The notes: a model not told the origin generated them from the letters alone. DNA of 43,232 nucleotides from an uncultured Oscillospiraceae bacterium (GCA_944387775.1 CALXGE010000009.1:1-43232), one strand, 5' to 3'; numbered from the stretch's first letter, positions 22,469 to 30,639 are shown. Program-made: numbers and translations.

Positions 22469-24928
22469 TCAATCCGCTGTGGTTCCGGCCTGGCCCATCT
22501 GAACCGTGACCACCGTTCCGGCAGCCACCTGGGCTCCCGCCTCCAGAGACTGGGTGATGACCCTGGCGTCGCTGGTGGAGGCGCCGGTGGTCTTGATGAT
22601 AAGTCCCGCGTTGGTAAGGGCCTTGTTGGCATTGGAGGCGGACATGCCGATCACATTGGGAACGGTGCACAGCTCGGTAGATTTCTCCGCTCCCATGTAG
22701 AGGATAATCTCCGCGTTGGCGGGCACGATGGCGCCGCCCAGAGGCGTCTGATCGGTAACGGTGGCGCCATCGCCCACCGTGCGGTAATTTTCAAAGCCAT
22801 AGGATGCCAGCTTGGCAGCAGCCTCCTCCTCGGTCATACCCACCACATAGGGGACCGTGGCGTCGGCATAGCCGATCTCCTCCTCGGTGTACTCCGGGGC
22901 GATGCCCAGATAAGGCAGAATATTGGACATGATGGAGGACGCCGTGGGCGCCACCATGTTGCCGCCGGAGACGTAGGTACCGGTGGTACGGGAGGGGGTA
23001 TCCATGGTCAGCAGCATGATAACCTGAGGATCGTCTGCCGGAGCGAAGCACAGGAAGGATACCACAACATCGCCCTGAGGATTATTGATCGGATCTTTGG
23101 TGCCGCTCTTATCCGCCGTACCGGTCTTACCACCGATACGGTAGCCCGCCACCTGGCCATTCTTGCCGGTACCGTTGGATACGACGTACTCCAGGATCTG
23201 CCGGACCGTGGCGGAGGTTTCCTCGCTGATGACCTGCCGGACGGGGGTGGCATCGTGCTGGGAGAGCACATTGCCGTCTCCATCCAGCTCCTTCTCCACC
23301 AGATAGGGCGTATAGAGATATCCGCCGTTGATGCAGGCCGCCTGGGCAGCGATCATCTGCAGAGGCGTCACTGTAAAGTTCTGGCCAAAGGAATAGGTGG
23401 CCAGATCCAGCTGGGTAAAGGTATCGGCACTGGCGTGGATTCCCACGGCCTCACCCTGCAGATCCACACCGGACTTGTCAAACAGGCCGAATGCCTCCAT
23501 GTATTTGTGATAGATCTCCGTTCCAACAGAAAATCCAATATTGATAAAGGCCGGGTTGCAGGAGTTTCCTACAGCCTCTGTCAGAGTCTGTGTCCCGTGG
23601 CCCGCTCTCTTGGAGCAGCCGATGGTCCAGCCGTCCACCTTGATGGAGCCGGTGCAGTTGAAGGTACTGTTGAGGTTGACGGTCCCCTCCTCCAACGCCA
23701 TGGAGAGCGTGAGGATCTTATAGGTGGAACCGGGCTCATAGGTATCGTTGACCGCCTTGTTGCGCCACTGTTTGAGCTGAAGCTCTCCCAAGAGCTTGTT
23801 ATAGGCATCGCTGGTCGCATCTTCCGAAGATGTCTCTGTCTCTTCTGACGCCTCTCCCTCGGCAGACTCATCTGTCTCCCCGTCGGTCGCGGCGGTCTCC
23901 TCTGTGTTTCCGCCGGTGAGAAGCTCATCCAGCTGGGCCTGAAGCCGTGTGTCGTAGATAGCCCAGGGGTCGTTGAGATCATAACTGGGGCTGGATGCCA
24001 TGGCCAGAATGGCACCGGAGTTGGGGTCCATAACGATACCGGTAGCGCCGTTGGCGGCATCAAAGCGTGCGATCATATCCTCCAGGCCGCTCTCCAGGTA
24101 GGACTGGATGGTACTGTCGATGGTCAGCTGAAGGCTGTTGCCGTCCTCTGCATCGTAGTACTGCTCATATTGGAACATGATCTCCTGGTTGTTGCCGTCC
24201 CGGGCGGTGACCACCAGGCCGGTGGTACCCTCCAGCTCCTTCTCGTAATACGCCTCCAAACCATAGATCCCTACGTTGTCGTTATTGAGGAACCCCAGGA
24301 CATGGGAGGCCAGGGTGCTGTGGGGATAGTAGCGCTTTGCGTCGCTGAGAAGGTGAATGCCCTGGATGTTTTTGCCGGTGACATTATCGGTGATAAAGGC
24401 GCGGACCTCATCGCCGATCTCCTTATCTACCCGCTTTTTTAGAATTTCATATTGGGACCAGGTCTTCTCCATCTTCTCCCGGATGGTGTCCTCCTCGATC
24501 TCCAGGATCCGGGAGAGCTCCGTGGCGATAAGGTCCTTGTACTCCTCGCCGGTGATGGGCAGGCTCTCACCGTCCTCCACGCCCTCCGCCAGTGCCTTCG
24601 CCCGCTCCAGATCCAGCTCGTCAGCCCGCTCCTGAATCATCTTGGGATCCAGGAATACGGTATCCGCCGTTGCGGAGATAGCCAGCGTCTCGCCGTTGCG
24701 GTCGTAGATGGTCCCCCGGGAGGCGGAGATAGTGGTACTCTGGGTCTGCTGACTGGAGGCCCGCTCCTGCATCTCCTCGTGCTGGTTAATGGTCAGGTCG
24801 TAGGCCTTGGCAAACAGGGCCAGAAAGGAAAACACGCCGAAAACCATCAGCAGGTACAAAGTCCGTCGCTGGATGGTGAGCTTCGCCTTTCTGGCGGCGT
24901 CCGGTTGTCTCTTGGGTTTCTTTGCCAT
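22469..24928 (-). CDS. PASTA-domain class B penicillin-binding protein (FtsI/SpoVD type)
   Basis: An 819-residue division transpeptidase. A basic cytoplasmic tail and one transmembrane helix (LYLLMVFGVFSFLALFAKAYD) precede a dimerisation domain that begins ASRGTIYDRNGETLAIS. The transpeptidase motifs are S401-TYK (EPGSTYKI), S456-CN (GNSCNPAF) and K601-TG (GGKTGTAD). Two PASTA domains end the protein (about 690-750 VPYVVGMTEEEAAAKL; 755-815 VPNVIGMSASNANKAL). An acidic low-complexity insert (about residues 335-373) lies just before the STYK region. Whether it is the vegetative or the sporulation enzyme is unclear, as no second copy is seen here. AAGGAGG precedes the ATG. Confidence 0.94.
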   Translation of the reverse strand: MAKKPKRQPDAARKAKLTIQRRTLYLLMVFGVFSFLALFAKAYDLTINQHEEMQERASSQQTQSTTISASRGTIYDRNGETLAISATADTVFLDPKMIQERADELDLERAKALAEGVEDGESLPITGEEYKDLIATELSRILEIEEDTIREKMEKTWSQYEILKKRVDKEIGDEVRAFITDNVTGKNIQGIHLLSDAKRYYPHSTLASHVLGFLNNDNVGIYGLEAYYEKELEGTTGLVVTARDGNNQEIMFQYEQYYDAEDGNSLQLTIDSTIQSYLESGLEDMIARFDAANGATGIVMDPNSGAILAMASSPSYDLNDPWAIYDTRLQAQLDELLTGGNTEETAATDGETDESAEGEASEETETSSEDATSDAYNKLLGELQLKQWRNKAVNDTYEPGSTYKILTLSMALEEGTVNLNSTFNCTGSIKVDGWTIGCSKRAGHGTQTLTEAVGNSCNPAFINIGFSVGTEIYHKYMEAFGLFDKSGVDLQGEAVGIHASADTFTQLDLATYSFGQNFTVTPLQMIAAQAACINGGYLYTPYLVEKELDGDGNVLSQHDATPVRQVISEETSATVRQILEYVVSNGTGKNGQVAGYRIGGKTGTADKSGTKDPINNPQGDVVVSFLCFAPADDPQVIMLLTMDTPSRTTGTYVSGGNMVAPTASSIMSNILPYLGIAPEYTEEEIGYADATVPYVVGMTEEEAAAKLASYGFENYRTVGDGATVTDQTPLGGAIVPANAEIILYMGAEKSTELCTVPNVIGMSASNANKALTNAGLIIKTTGASTSDARVITQSLEAGAQVAAGTVVTVQMGQAGTTAD

Positions 24929-24961
24929 ATGTGCCTCCTTGTCTGTGTCCCATGCTTTGCC

Positions 24962-25061
24962 CGGCAGTATGTTGCCAGGTCCCTAATGAGCAAGCAGGGA
25001 GTAAGAGGACGGCCCTCTTACTCCCCGGTCTATCCGATAGTCCCTGCCCTGCGGCAGTATG
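24962..25061 (-). repeat. Structured spacer: 12-bp hairpin between 10-bp direct repeats
   Basis: The 214-bp gap between the ftsL-like and transpeptidase genes holds a perfect inverted repeat, GGGAGTAAGAGG (24997-25008) with CCTCTTACTCCC (25014-25025). GCAGGGA/TCCCTGC (24994-25000 / 25041-25047) could form a competing pairing. CGGCAGTATG occurs twice, at 24962-24971 and 25052-25061. No T tract follows on the minus strand, so this may be an attenuator, a processing site or a decayed repeat. Confidence 0.5.
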
Positions 25062-25142
25062 GAACAGTGCTGCGCCGCTGCTCCGGGGTCCCGGCGGACA
25101 CGTCCGGGGCGGCTTTCTTCACCACTGTATGTATAGCGTCCT

Positions 25143-25733
25143 TTAGCTGAAATATTCCACCGCCGCGTAGATATTCCGTCCCACTGCCGCAAAAAAGCGG
25201 CTGAGCACGCTGGTATCCTCGCTGCCGTAGGACACAGCCTGATCCTCACCAGGCAGATCAATGTAAAAGATCTGGCTGTCGTCAGGCTGGCGCATGCCGG
25301 CGGACTGGGCCGCCTCCTTCACCGTGGCCAGATCAAAGGCCTGCTCGTATCTGGTAAGCAGGGAGACCTGTTCCACCTCCAGAACACTGATCTGCTCCTT
25401 CATGTCCACGATATTGCTGGAGATGGCGTTGATGCGGATGTAGCAAAGGAGAAGAGCCACCATCATCACCGCTACGCCGGAAAAGCCGATCACCGCCAGG
25501 GGCGAAACCTTCTGGGCGGGGCGGACCGCCGCCTTTACCTTGGCCCGCCGGCGGGCCAGGATGTCGGACTGGCTCTCCCTGCGGCGGACGTAGTATTCAT
25601 CGGGAGCCAGCTCACCGCTGTGCTCCAGGCGCCGCTCCAGCTCGTGGCTGCTGAGCTCACGGGCCAGGTTGCCATTGACGACGCCAGGCGTGTTGTAATA
25701 TCTCCGTTTCGTGCTTCTCACACTGGCTGCCAT
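25143..25733 (-). CDS. ftsL: FtsL-like division protein
   Basis: A 196-residue bitopic protein at the ftsL position between rsmH and the transpeptidase gene. A long charged cytoplasmic N-terminus (about 75 residues) precedes one transmembrane helix (PLAVIGFSGVAVMMVALLLCYI) and a coiled-coil segment (ISSNIVDMKEQISVLEVEQVSLLTRYEQ), the FtsL/DivIC architecture. A motif like LATVKEAAQSAGMRQPDDSQIFYIDL follows, as in FtsL-type proteins. The C-terminal ~40 residues look extra. Identity rests on position and topology rather than strong similarity. GGAGGAG lies nine bases before the ATG. Confidence 0.75.
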   Translation of the reverse strand: MAASVRSTKRRYYNTPGVVNGNLARELSSHELERRLEHSGELAPDEYYVRRRESQSDILARRRAKVKAAVRPAQKVSPLAVIGFSGVAVMMVALLLCYIRINAISSNIVDMKEQISVLEVEQVSLLTRYEQAFDLATVKEAAQSAGMRQPDDSQIFYIDLPGEDQAVSYGSEDTSVLSRFFAAVGRNIYAAVEYFS

Positions 25734-25808
25734 GAATGCTTCTCCTCCCTCCCCGCGGCTCTCCCTTCCGCGGGTTCATCCCTCTTCCATGTTTGCTCGC
25801 TGCTGTGC

Positions 25809-26753
25809 TTAAAATTCCGTCCGCTCCGCCACCCGGAGCTTGGCGCTGCGGGCGCGGGGGTTCTCCTCCAACTCCGCAGGCCCGGATACAATGGGCTTAC
25901 GGGTAACAAGCGTGAGCTTGGGCTTCCTGCCGCACACGCATACCGGAAATTCCGGTGGGCAGATGCAGCCGGTGGCCAGCTCCCGCATGGTCTGCTTGAC
26001 AATTCGGTCCTCCAGGCTGTGGAAAGTGATCACCGCCAGCCTTCCGCCGGGCCGAAGTCCCTCTGTTGCCGCCCGCAGCATGGGAGCCAGGGCCTCCAAT
26101 TCTCCGTTGACGGCGATGCGGATGGCCTGAAAGCTCCGCTTGGCCGGATGCTGCTTCTCCCGCAGTGCCGAGGCCGGCATGGCGGAGCGAATGACCTCCA
26201 CCAGTTCCCCGGTGGTCTCAATGGGTTTTTCCTCCCGCCGCCGGACAATGGCCCGGGCAATCTGGGGCGCGTAGCGCTCCTCGCCGTACTCCCAGAGGAT
26301 CCGCCGCAGCTCCTCGCCGCTCCAAGTGTTCACCACCTGCCGGGCATCCAGGGCGGCGGAGGTATCCATCCGCATGTCCAAAGGCGCGTCGTGCATGTAG
26401 CTGAAGCCCCGCTGGGCTTCATCCAGCTGAGGGGAGGACACCCCCAGGTCAAAGAGCATCCCGTCCACCTTGTCCACGCCGAGGTCGGCCAGGATCTCAC
26501 CTAAATCACAAAAATTTCCGTGGACCAGAGTCACCCGGTCCCCAAATGCCGCCAGCCGCTCCCGGGCGGCCTCTATGGCGGTCATATCCCGGTCGATGCC
26601 GATGAGCCGCCCGCCCTTCAGGCGGCGGAGGATCTCCAGGGAGTGGCCAGCCCGGCCCAAAGTACCGTCCAGATAGGTCCCCTCCGGCTTGATATCCAGG
26701 GCCGTGAGGCACTCCTCCAGCAGTACCGGCTTATGTCCGTAATCCTTCTCCAT
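25809..26753 (-). CDS. rsmH: 16S rRNA (cytosine-1402-N4)-methyltransferase
   Basis: A 314-residue SAM-dependent methyltransferase (MraW) that modifies C1402 in the ribosomal P site. The start EKDYGHKPVLLEECLTAL is the family N-terminus. The SAM site TYLDGTLGRAGHSLEIL, FDLGVSSPQLDEAQRGFSYMHDAPLDMRMD and the end region IITFHSLEDRIVKQTMRELA are characteristic. The ATG at 26753 sits 2 bp after the mraZ stop; the frame is open far upstream through mraZ but conservation starts here. The best SD (GGAGGAG) is 13 bases away, so translation is probably coupled to mraZ. Confidence 0.97.
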   Translation of the reverse strand: MEKDYGHKPVLLEECLTALDIKPEGTYLDGTLGRAGHSLEILRRLKGGRLIGIDRDMTAIEAARERLAAFGDRVTLVHGNFCDLGEILADLGVDKVDGMLFDLGVSSPQLDEAQRGFSYMHDAPLDMRMDTSAALDARQVVNTWSGEELRRILWEYGEERYAPQIARAIVRRREEKPIETTGELVEVIRSAMPASALREKQHPAKRSFQAIRIAVNGELEALAPMLRAATEGLRPGGRLAVITFHSLEDRIVKQTMRELATGCICPPEFPVCVCGRKPKLTLVTRKPIVSGPAELEENPRARSAKLRVAERTEF

Positions 26754-26754
26754 A

Positions 26755-27171
26755 TCAGAATCCCAGCTCCTCCATGGCGGCGGCCAACTGGTCGGGGTTG
26801 AGACCAGCCTCCTCGATGGGGGCCCAGCGCTCCGGATTCCACAGCTCCAGGCACTTGGAGGCACCGTTGATAATGACCTCCTTGTCCAGCGCCGCGTACT
26901 CCCGCAGCTTGGCGGGAATAAGGATACGACCCTGGGCGTCCGGCTCACACTTTGCAGCGTTGGCGAAAAGCACCCGCATGCTCCGGGCCTTGGAGATGGG
27001 CAGGGCGTCAAACTTCTCCGTCAGGTCCGCCCATTTGGCGTCGGAGTATACGGAGAGGCACCCATCCAGACCGATGGTGACATAAAAAGCGTCCCCCAGC
27101 TCTTCCCGGTACTTGGCAGGGATAAACAAGCGGCCCTTGGCGTCGATATTGTGCTGATACTGTCCGATCAC
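26755..27171 (-). CDS. mraZ: Transcriptional regulator MraZ
   Basis: A 138-residue MraZ with two SpoVT/AbrB-like repeats, NIDAKGRLFIPAKYREELG and CEPDAQGRILIPAKLREYA, which form a DNA-binding ring that represses its own dcw promoter. It starts at a GTG (27171) preceded by AGGTGAGG. Three direct repeats matching MraZ boxes lie just after the transcription start site of its promoter, so the autoregulatory loop is visible in the sequence. Confidence 0.96.
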   Translation of the reverse strand: MIGQYQHNIDAKGRLFIPAKYREELGDAFYVTIGLDGCLSVYSDAKWADLTEKFDALPISKARSMRVLFANAAKCEPDAQGRILIPAKLREYAALDKEVIINGASKCLELWNPERWAPIEEAGLNPDQLAAAMEELGF

Positions 27172-27293
27172 CGGGCCTCACCTGCCTTTTTTACCGTCCA
27201 TGGGGACGAAAATCAGGCGGACGCACCCGCACTTCCCCCTGGGAACATGCCGCTGTCTCAGGGCACGGGCTGGAGAGATCGTGGGATTACTCC

Positions 27294-27318
27294 CTACTAT
27301 CCCCCACTTTCCACCACT
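27294..27318 (-). promoter_or_regulatory. MraZ-box direct repeats
   Basis: On the minus strand AGTGG (27318-27314), AGTGG (27308-27304) and AGTAG (27298-27294) recur at exact 10-nt intervals, each followed by purine-rich sequence. This is the known geometry of MraZ operators. They lie just downstream of the predicted transcription start. Confidence 0.75.
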
Positions 27319-27327
27319 TCGAATTTA

Positions 27328-27356
27328 AGTATACGGCATGCCCCCCCGAATTGCAA
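27328..27356 (-). promoter_or_regulatory. Main dcw-cluster promoter
   Basis: TTGCAA (27351-27356) and TATACT (27328-27333) with a 17-bp spacer on the minus strand, directly upstream of the MraZ boxes. Confidence 0.8.
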
Positions 27357-27449
27357 GGGCGAATTTTTCATCTTTCCATAGGCAAACTCAGCTGTTTTCC
27401 ATAAAAAGTCAATGTTTTTTGAATTTAAAACATATGTTCTATTTTGAAA

Positions 27450-27492
27450 AAAAGAGAAAAAAGAAGGCTGACACAACATCTTGTGCCAGCCT
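27450..27492 (-). terminator. Intrinsic terminator of the rarD-rsmD-coaD-coiled-coil operon
   Basis: AGGCTGGCACAA pairs with TTGTGTCAGCCT (one wobble), followed on the minus strand by TCTTTTTTCTCTTTTTT. Confidence 0.85.
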
Positions 27493-27572
27493 AGCCATTC
27501 ATAATCAATATGTTGTTTTTCTTCGAAAGTTGTCACATAGCTGCATCAAATTTTCGTTCAATCTTACGAAAT

Positions 27573-28097
27573 TTACTGCTGGTTTTTGTCGCTTTCGCTG
27601 TTCTGGGCCTCCAGCTTCGCCCGCTGGGCCTGAAGCTGCTCATTGGACACCGCCCGGAACCGGGCTCTGGATTCCCGAATCTCGTCCAAAGCCATCTGAA
27701 TGGCGTCCTCTGTACGGCGCAGAGCGTCCTCCGTGTATTCATTGGTCACATTGACCATGTTCTTGGAGCGCTCCTCTGCACGACGGAGAATCTCATGGGC
27801 CTTCTCCCGGGCAGCCCGGGCGATCTCGCTCTCCCCTACGATGGTCTTTGCATCCAGGTCAGCCTGACGGCGGACCTTCTCCGCCTCCTTCTTGGCACTC
27901 TCCACAAACTCGTCCCTGGCACGGATCAGGTCCTGGGCTTTCTTCAGCTCCAGGGGCAGCTGGCCCTTGAGCTCATCCAGCAGATCCAACGCGTCCTCAC
28001 GGGCGATGATGCATTTATCCGGGGACATGAGGACCCCCTTGGCCCCGTCGATCATCTCATAGAGCATGTCGATCAAATACTGAACATCGTTCGCCAT
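27573..28097 (-). CDS. Coiled-coil protein (DivIVA / ATP-synthase-subunit-like)
   Basis: A 174-residue, almost wholly helical and charged protein. The N-terminal ~35 residues (VQYLIDMLYEMIDGAKGVLMSPDKCIIAREDALDLLDEL) are conserved-looking. A long coiled coil with many Ala, Glu, Lys and Arg (about 45-165) follows. No membrane segment or enzyme motif is seen. Proteins of this type beside coaD in Clostridia are usually labelled ATPase or DivIVA-like, by coiled-coil similarity only. A scaffold role is possible but unproven. It is the last gene of the operon, 1 bp after coaD. Confidence 0.65.
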   Translation of the reverse strand: MANDVQYLIDMLYEMIDGAKGVLMSPDKCIIAREDALDLLDELKGQLPLELKKAQDLIRARDEFVESAKKEAEKVRRQADLDAKTIVGESEIARAAREKAHEILRRAEERSKNMVNVTNEYTEDALRRTEDAIQMALDEIRESRARFRAVSNEQLQAQRAKLEAQNSESDKNQQ

Positions 28098-28098
28098 C

Positions 28099-28587
28099 TT
28101 AATATACCTTCCCTTCCCTGATCCTTTGGAGAACAGCCGCCGCCGGAGCGGGCATGCATTGGTCTAATGTCTGATGGTAGCGGATCATATCCCGCACCAT
28201 GGTGGAACTGATGTGGAGGTGCTCCGCCCGCGCGGGCAGCAGCAGGGTATCCAGTTCCGGCAGAAGCCCGCGATTGATCTGGGCCATCTGATATTCCCAC
28301 TCAAAGTCGATACCGTTGCGGACCCCTTTGATAAGGGCGCAGGCTCCCTTCTCCCTGGCAAAATCCGCCAGGAGACCGTCCCAGGCCTCCGCAGAGGCGT
28401 TGGGGATGTGGCTGAGGGCGGCCCGTGCCATTTCCAGCCGCTCCTCCGGTGTGAACATGGGATGCTTTTCTCCGTTGACCATCACGCACAATATCACCTG
28501 GTCAAAGAGAGCTGCTCCCCGCTCCACCAGGTCCAGATGGCCCACGGTGATGGGGTCAAAGCTGCCGGGGCAGACCGCGATCTTCAT
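28099..28587 (-). CDS. coaD: Phosphopantetheine adenylyltransferase
   Basis: A 162-residue nucleotidyltransferase for the fourth step of coenzyme A synthesis. KIAVCPGSFDPITVGHLDLVERGA carries the T/HxGH nucleotide-binding motif. NRGLLPELDTLLLPARAEHLHISSTMVRDMI carries the ISSTxVR loop. Length is exact for the family. Start overlaps the rsmD stop (ATGA), the common rsmD-coaD pairing. Confidence 0.97.
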   Translation of the reverse strand: MKIAVCPGSFDPITVGHLDLVERGAALFDQVILCVMVNGEKHPMFTPEERLEMARAALSHIPNASAEAWDGLLADFAREKGACALIKGVRNGIDFEWEYQMAQINRGLLPELDTLLLPARAEHLHISSTMVRDMIRYHQTLDQCMPAPAAAVLQRIREGKVY

Positions 28588-29141
28588 TCCGCCGTCCCCT
28601 CCTCCCGATGATAGGTGGTGAGCTTGATACGGCCGTAGCGGTAGGTCCGGTGGACACGGCAGAAGCCCACAGCCTCAGGCAGCGCCTCGTCCTGGGGTGA
28701 CTCGCAAATTATTATACCATGATCCGACAAAATGTCAAACCGGGAAACTGCTTCCAGTACTGGTTTCCAGAGCCCCGCGGCATAGGGCGGATCCAGAAAA
28801 ATGATATCGAATTGCTCCCCGGCGGAGGCGAGATAGGAAAGGGCCTCGCCGCCCACCACCCGGGCTCTGTCAGAGAGGCCCGTGAGCTTGAGATTTTCCC
28901 GCACCAGAGCTGCGGCATCCCGCCGCTGCTCCACAAATACCGCCGAGGATGCTCCCCGACTAAGGGCCTCAATCCCCAGCTGGCCGGTACCGGCAAACAG
29001 GTCCAGCACCCGGCTGCCCTCGATATCAAACTGTAAGATATTGAACATGCTCTCCTTTACCCGGTCCGTGGTGGGGCGGGTCTCCAGCCCCTCCAGCTCT
29101 CTGAGCCTGCGGCCCCGGGCAGAGCCTGTAATTACACGCAT
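28584..29141 (-). CDS. rsmD: 16S rRNA (guanine-966-N2)-methyltransferase
   Basis: A 185-residue methyltransferase. RVITGSARGRRLRELEGLETRPTTDRVKESMFNIL is the family N-terminus, VLDLFAGTGQLGIEALSRGA the SAM site and DIIFLDPPYAAG the catalytic DPPY motif. AAGGAGAG lies six bases before the ATG. It starts 11 bp after rarD and is coupled to coaD. Confidence 0.95.
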   Translation of the reverse strand: MRVITGSARGRRLRELEGLETRPTTDRVKESMFNILQFDIEGSRVLDLFAGTGQLGIEALSRGASSAVFVEQRRDAAALVRENLKLTGLSDRARVVGGEALSYLASAGEQFDIIFLDPPYAAGLWKPVLEAVSRFDILSDHGIIICESPQDEALPEAVGFCRVHRTYRYGRIKLTTYHREEGTAE

Positions 29142-29152
29142 ATGGTCTCTCC

Positions 29153-30040
29153 TTATGATTTCTCACAGCCGGTCCGTCTCCGTCCCAGCAGGTCACCCGC
29201 CATAAACAAGGTCAGGCCTGTCCACACAAAAGCGAACAAAATGGCGTGGGAGGCAGTAAACTGCTCTCCCATGCAGAACACCCCCACCAGCAGTTGAAGG
29301 GTGGGATTTACCAGCATCAGCACTCCCGCCAGGGCGTAAGGAGTCTCCCGGATTCCCTGGGAGAAAAACGCCAGGGGCACTGCCGTCACAGCTCCCGCCG
29401 CCGGCAGCAGCAGGAACTGCCAGCCATAGAGGGCTGCTGCCGCCCCCTGGCCGCTGCTCTCCGCAAAGCCAATGAGGACCAGCGCCAGAGGCAGCGTCAC
29501 CAGACTCTCCACCAGCAGGGACACCGCCCCATCACAGGTAACCTGCCGCTTGACTACACCGTAGAGCACGAAGCTCCCGCCGATGAACAGAGCCAGCCAG
29601 GGAAACACTCCCTGTCCCACTGCCGTCACCGCTACGCCGGCGGTCATCAGCACCACCGCCGCCCATTGCAGCAATCCCAGTCGCTCCCGGAAGAATACCG
29701 CGCCAATGAAAATGGACAAAATAGGGTACATATAGTAGGCCAGGCTGCTGTCCAGTACATGGCCGCTGTTCACTGCCCAGATAAAGGAACCCCAATTGAC
29801 GGCAATCACCAGCCCTGAGGCCGCGAGCCGCCGCATCTCTTTCCGATTTCCCAGCACCTTCCGCACTTGCGGCCACTGGCCGGTCAGCAGCAGATATCCA
29901 CCCACGAGCAGGAGGCTGAACAAGATCCGGTAGCCCAGCACACTCAGGGCCGACAAGTCGACCAAAAGGCCCCAGAACAGGGGCAGAATTCCCCACAGCA
30001 CATAACAGATGAGGACATTCAGCGGCCCCTTCTTCAGCAT
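29153..30040 (-). CDS. rarD: EamA/RarD family transporter
   Basis: A 295-residue membrane protein with about ten transmembrane helices in two EamA repeats. The start KKGPLNVLICYVLWGILPLFWGLLVDLSALSVLGYRILFSLL and VIAVNWGSFIWAVNSGHVLDSSLAYYMYPIL are typical of RarD (chloramphenicol-sensitive protein) permeases. Later GIRETPYALAGVLMLVNPTLQLLVGVFCMGE matches as well. Substrate is unknown. The ATG at 30040 has GGGAGG eight bases upstream. It leads the operon with rsmD, coaD and the coiled-coil gene. Confidence 0.9.
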   Translation of the reverse strand: MLKKGPLNVLICYVLWGILPLFWGLLVDLSALSVLGYRILFSLLLVGGYLLLTGQWPQVRKVLGNRKEMRRLAASGLVIAVNWGSFIWAVNSGHVLDSSLAYYMYPILSIFIGAVFFRERLGLLQWAAVVLMTAGVAVTAVGQGVFPWLALFIGGSFVLYGVVKRQVTCDGAVSLLVESLVTLPLALVLIGFAESSGQGAAAALYGWQFLLLPAAGAVTAVPLAFFSQGIRETPYALAGVLMLVNPTLQLLVGVFCMGEQFTASHAILFAFVWTGLTLFMAGDLLGRRRTGCEKS

Positions 30041-30081
30041 GGTCTCCGCCTCCCATCCGTCAGACAAAGCGAGTTTTTCTT

Positions 30082-30110
30082 ATCATATGTCAAACCACCC
30101 GTTTTTTCAA
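30082..30110 (-). promoter_or_regulatory. Sigma-A promoter of the rarD operon
   Basis: TTGAAA (30105-30110) and TATGAT (30082-30087), 17 bp apart on the minus strand. Confidence 0.7.
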
Positions 30111-30179
30111 TAGCCCCGGGAAAGCTTTTTGTCAGATTCTATACTTTTGTATGATTTCCACTTTTTCTCACTTTTGTGC

Positions 30180-30208
30180 TTGTTATCCTACAGGAAATAG
30201 TATATAAT
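30180..30208 (+). promoter_or_regulatory. Sigma-A promoter of the asp23-fakA operon
   Basis: TTGTTA (30180-30185) and a perfect TATAAT (30203-30208) with a 17-bp spacer, divergent from the rarD promoter. Confidence 0.75.
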
Positions 30209-30267
30209 AATATACCGCGATTGAGAGCAAGTCCGAAACGATCATTTTCGCTGAAAGGATGTCTTCC

Positions 30268-30633
30268 ATGATAAAATTACAGACCAATAAAGGCGAGATC
30301 AGTATCAGCGACGCCGTATTCACCAACATTACCGGCAACGCCGCCACCAACTGCTTCGGCGTCAAGGGCATGGCGTTCCGCTCCATGACCGACGGTCTGG
30401 TTCACCTGCTGCGCAAGGAGGCCATGAGCAAGGGCGTCCAGGTCATTTATAATGAGGACAACACCGTATCCATCCGGCTTCATATTATTGTTGAGCACGG
30501 CATCAACATCACCGCCGCCTGCCGCTCCATTATGAGCGAGGTGCAATACAAGGTCAGCAAGTACACCGGAATCCCCGTCAAGAGCGTGGATGTCTGCGTT
30601 GACTCTGTTGTGTCCAATTCCAAGGGGGTATAA
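30268..30633 (+). CDS. Asp23/Gls24 family protein (YloU-like)
   Basis: A 121-residue Asp23 (DUF322) domain protein: IKLQTNKGEISISDAVFTNITGNAATNCFGVKGM at the start and VSIRLHIIVEHGINITAACRSIMSEVQYKVSKYTGIPVKSVDVCVDSV in the conserved core. Family members link to envelope stress and lipid metabolism. The ATG at 30268 is better spaced from AAAGGA than the ATG at 30259. It is paired with the fatty acid kinase gene 6 bp downstream, a widely conserved Firmicutes arrangement. Confidence 0.9.
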   Translation: MIKLQTNKGEISISDAVFTNITGNAATNCFGVKGMAFRSMTDGLVHLLRKEAMSKGVQVIYNEDNTVSIRLHIIVEHGINITAACRSIMSEVQYKVSKYTGIPVKSVDVCVDSVVSNSKGV

Positions 30634-30639
30634 CGCGCC

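Larger units (their letters stand above)
27172..27572. other. 400-bp gap: dcw promoter and leader, plus terminator of the coiled-coil gene
   Basis: Bases 27172-27320 are the ~150-nt mraZ leader, with no further recognised structure. Bases 27294-27356 hold MraZ boxes and promoter. Bases 27357-27449 are A/T-rich without a gene. Bases 27450-27492 are a terminator serving the upstream operon. A 79-codon minus-strand open frame (27297-27536) crosses the terminator and promoter and is not considered a gene. Confidence 0.7.

Noticed and set aside
27297-27536. 79-codon minus-strand frame in the mraZ/coiled-coil gap
   Set aside because: It runs through a terminator and the dcw promoter; no SD.
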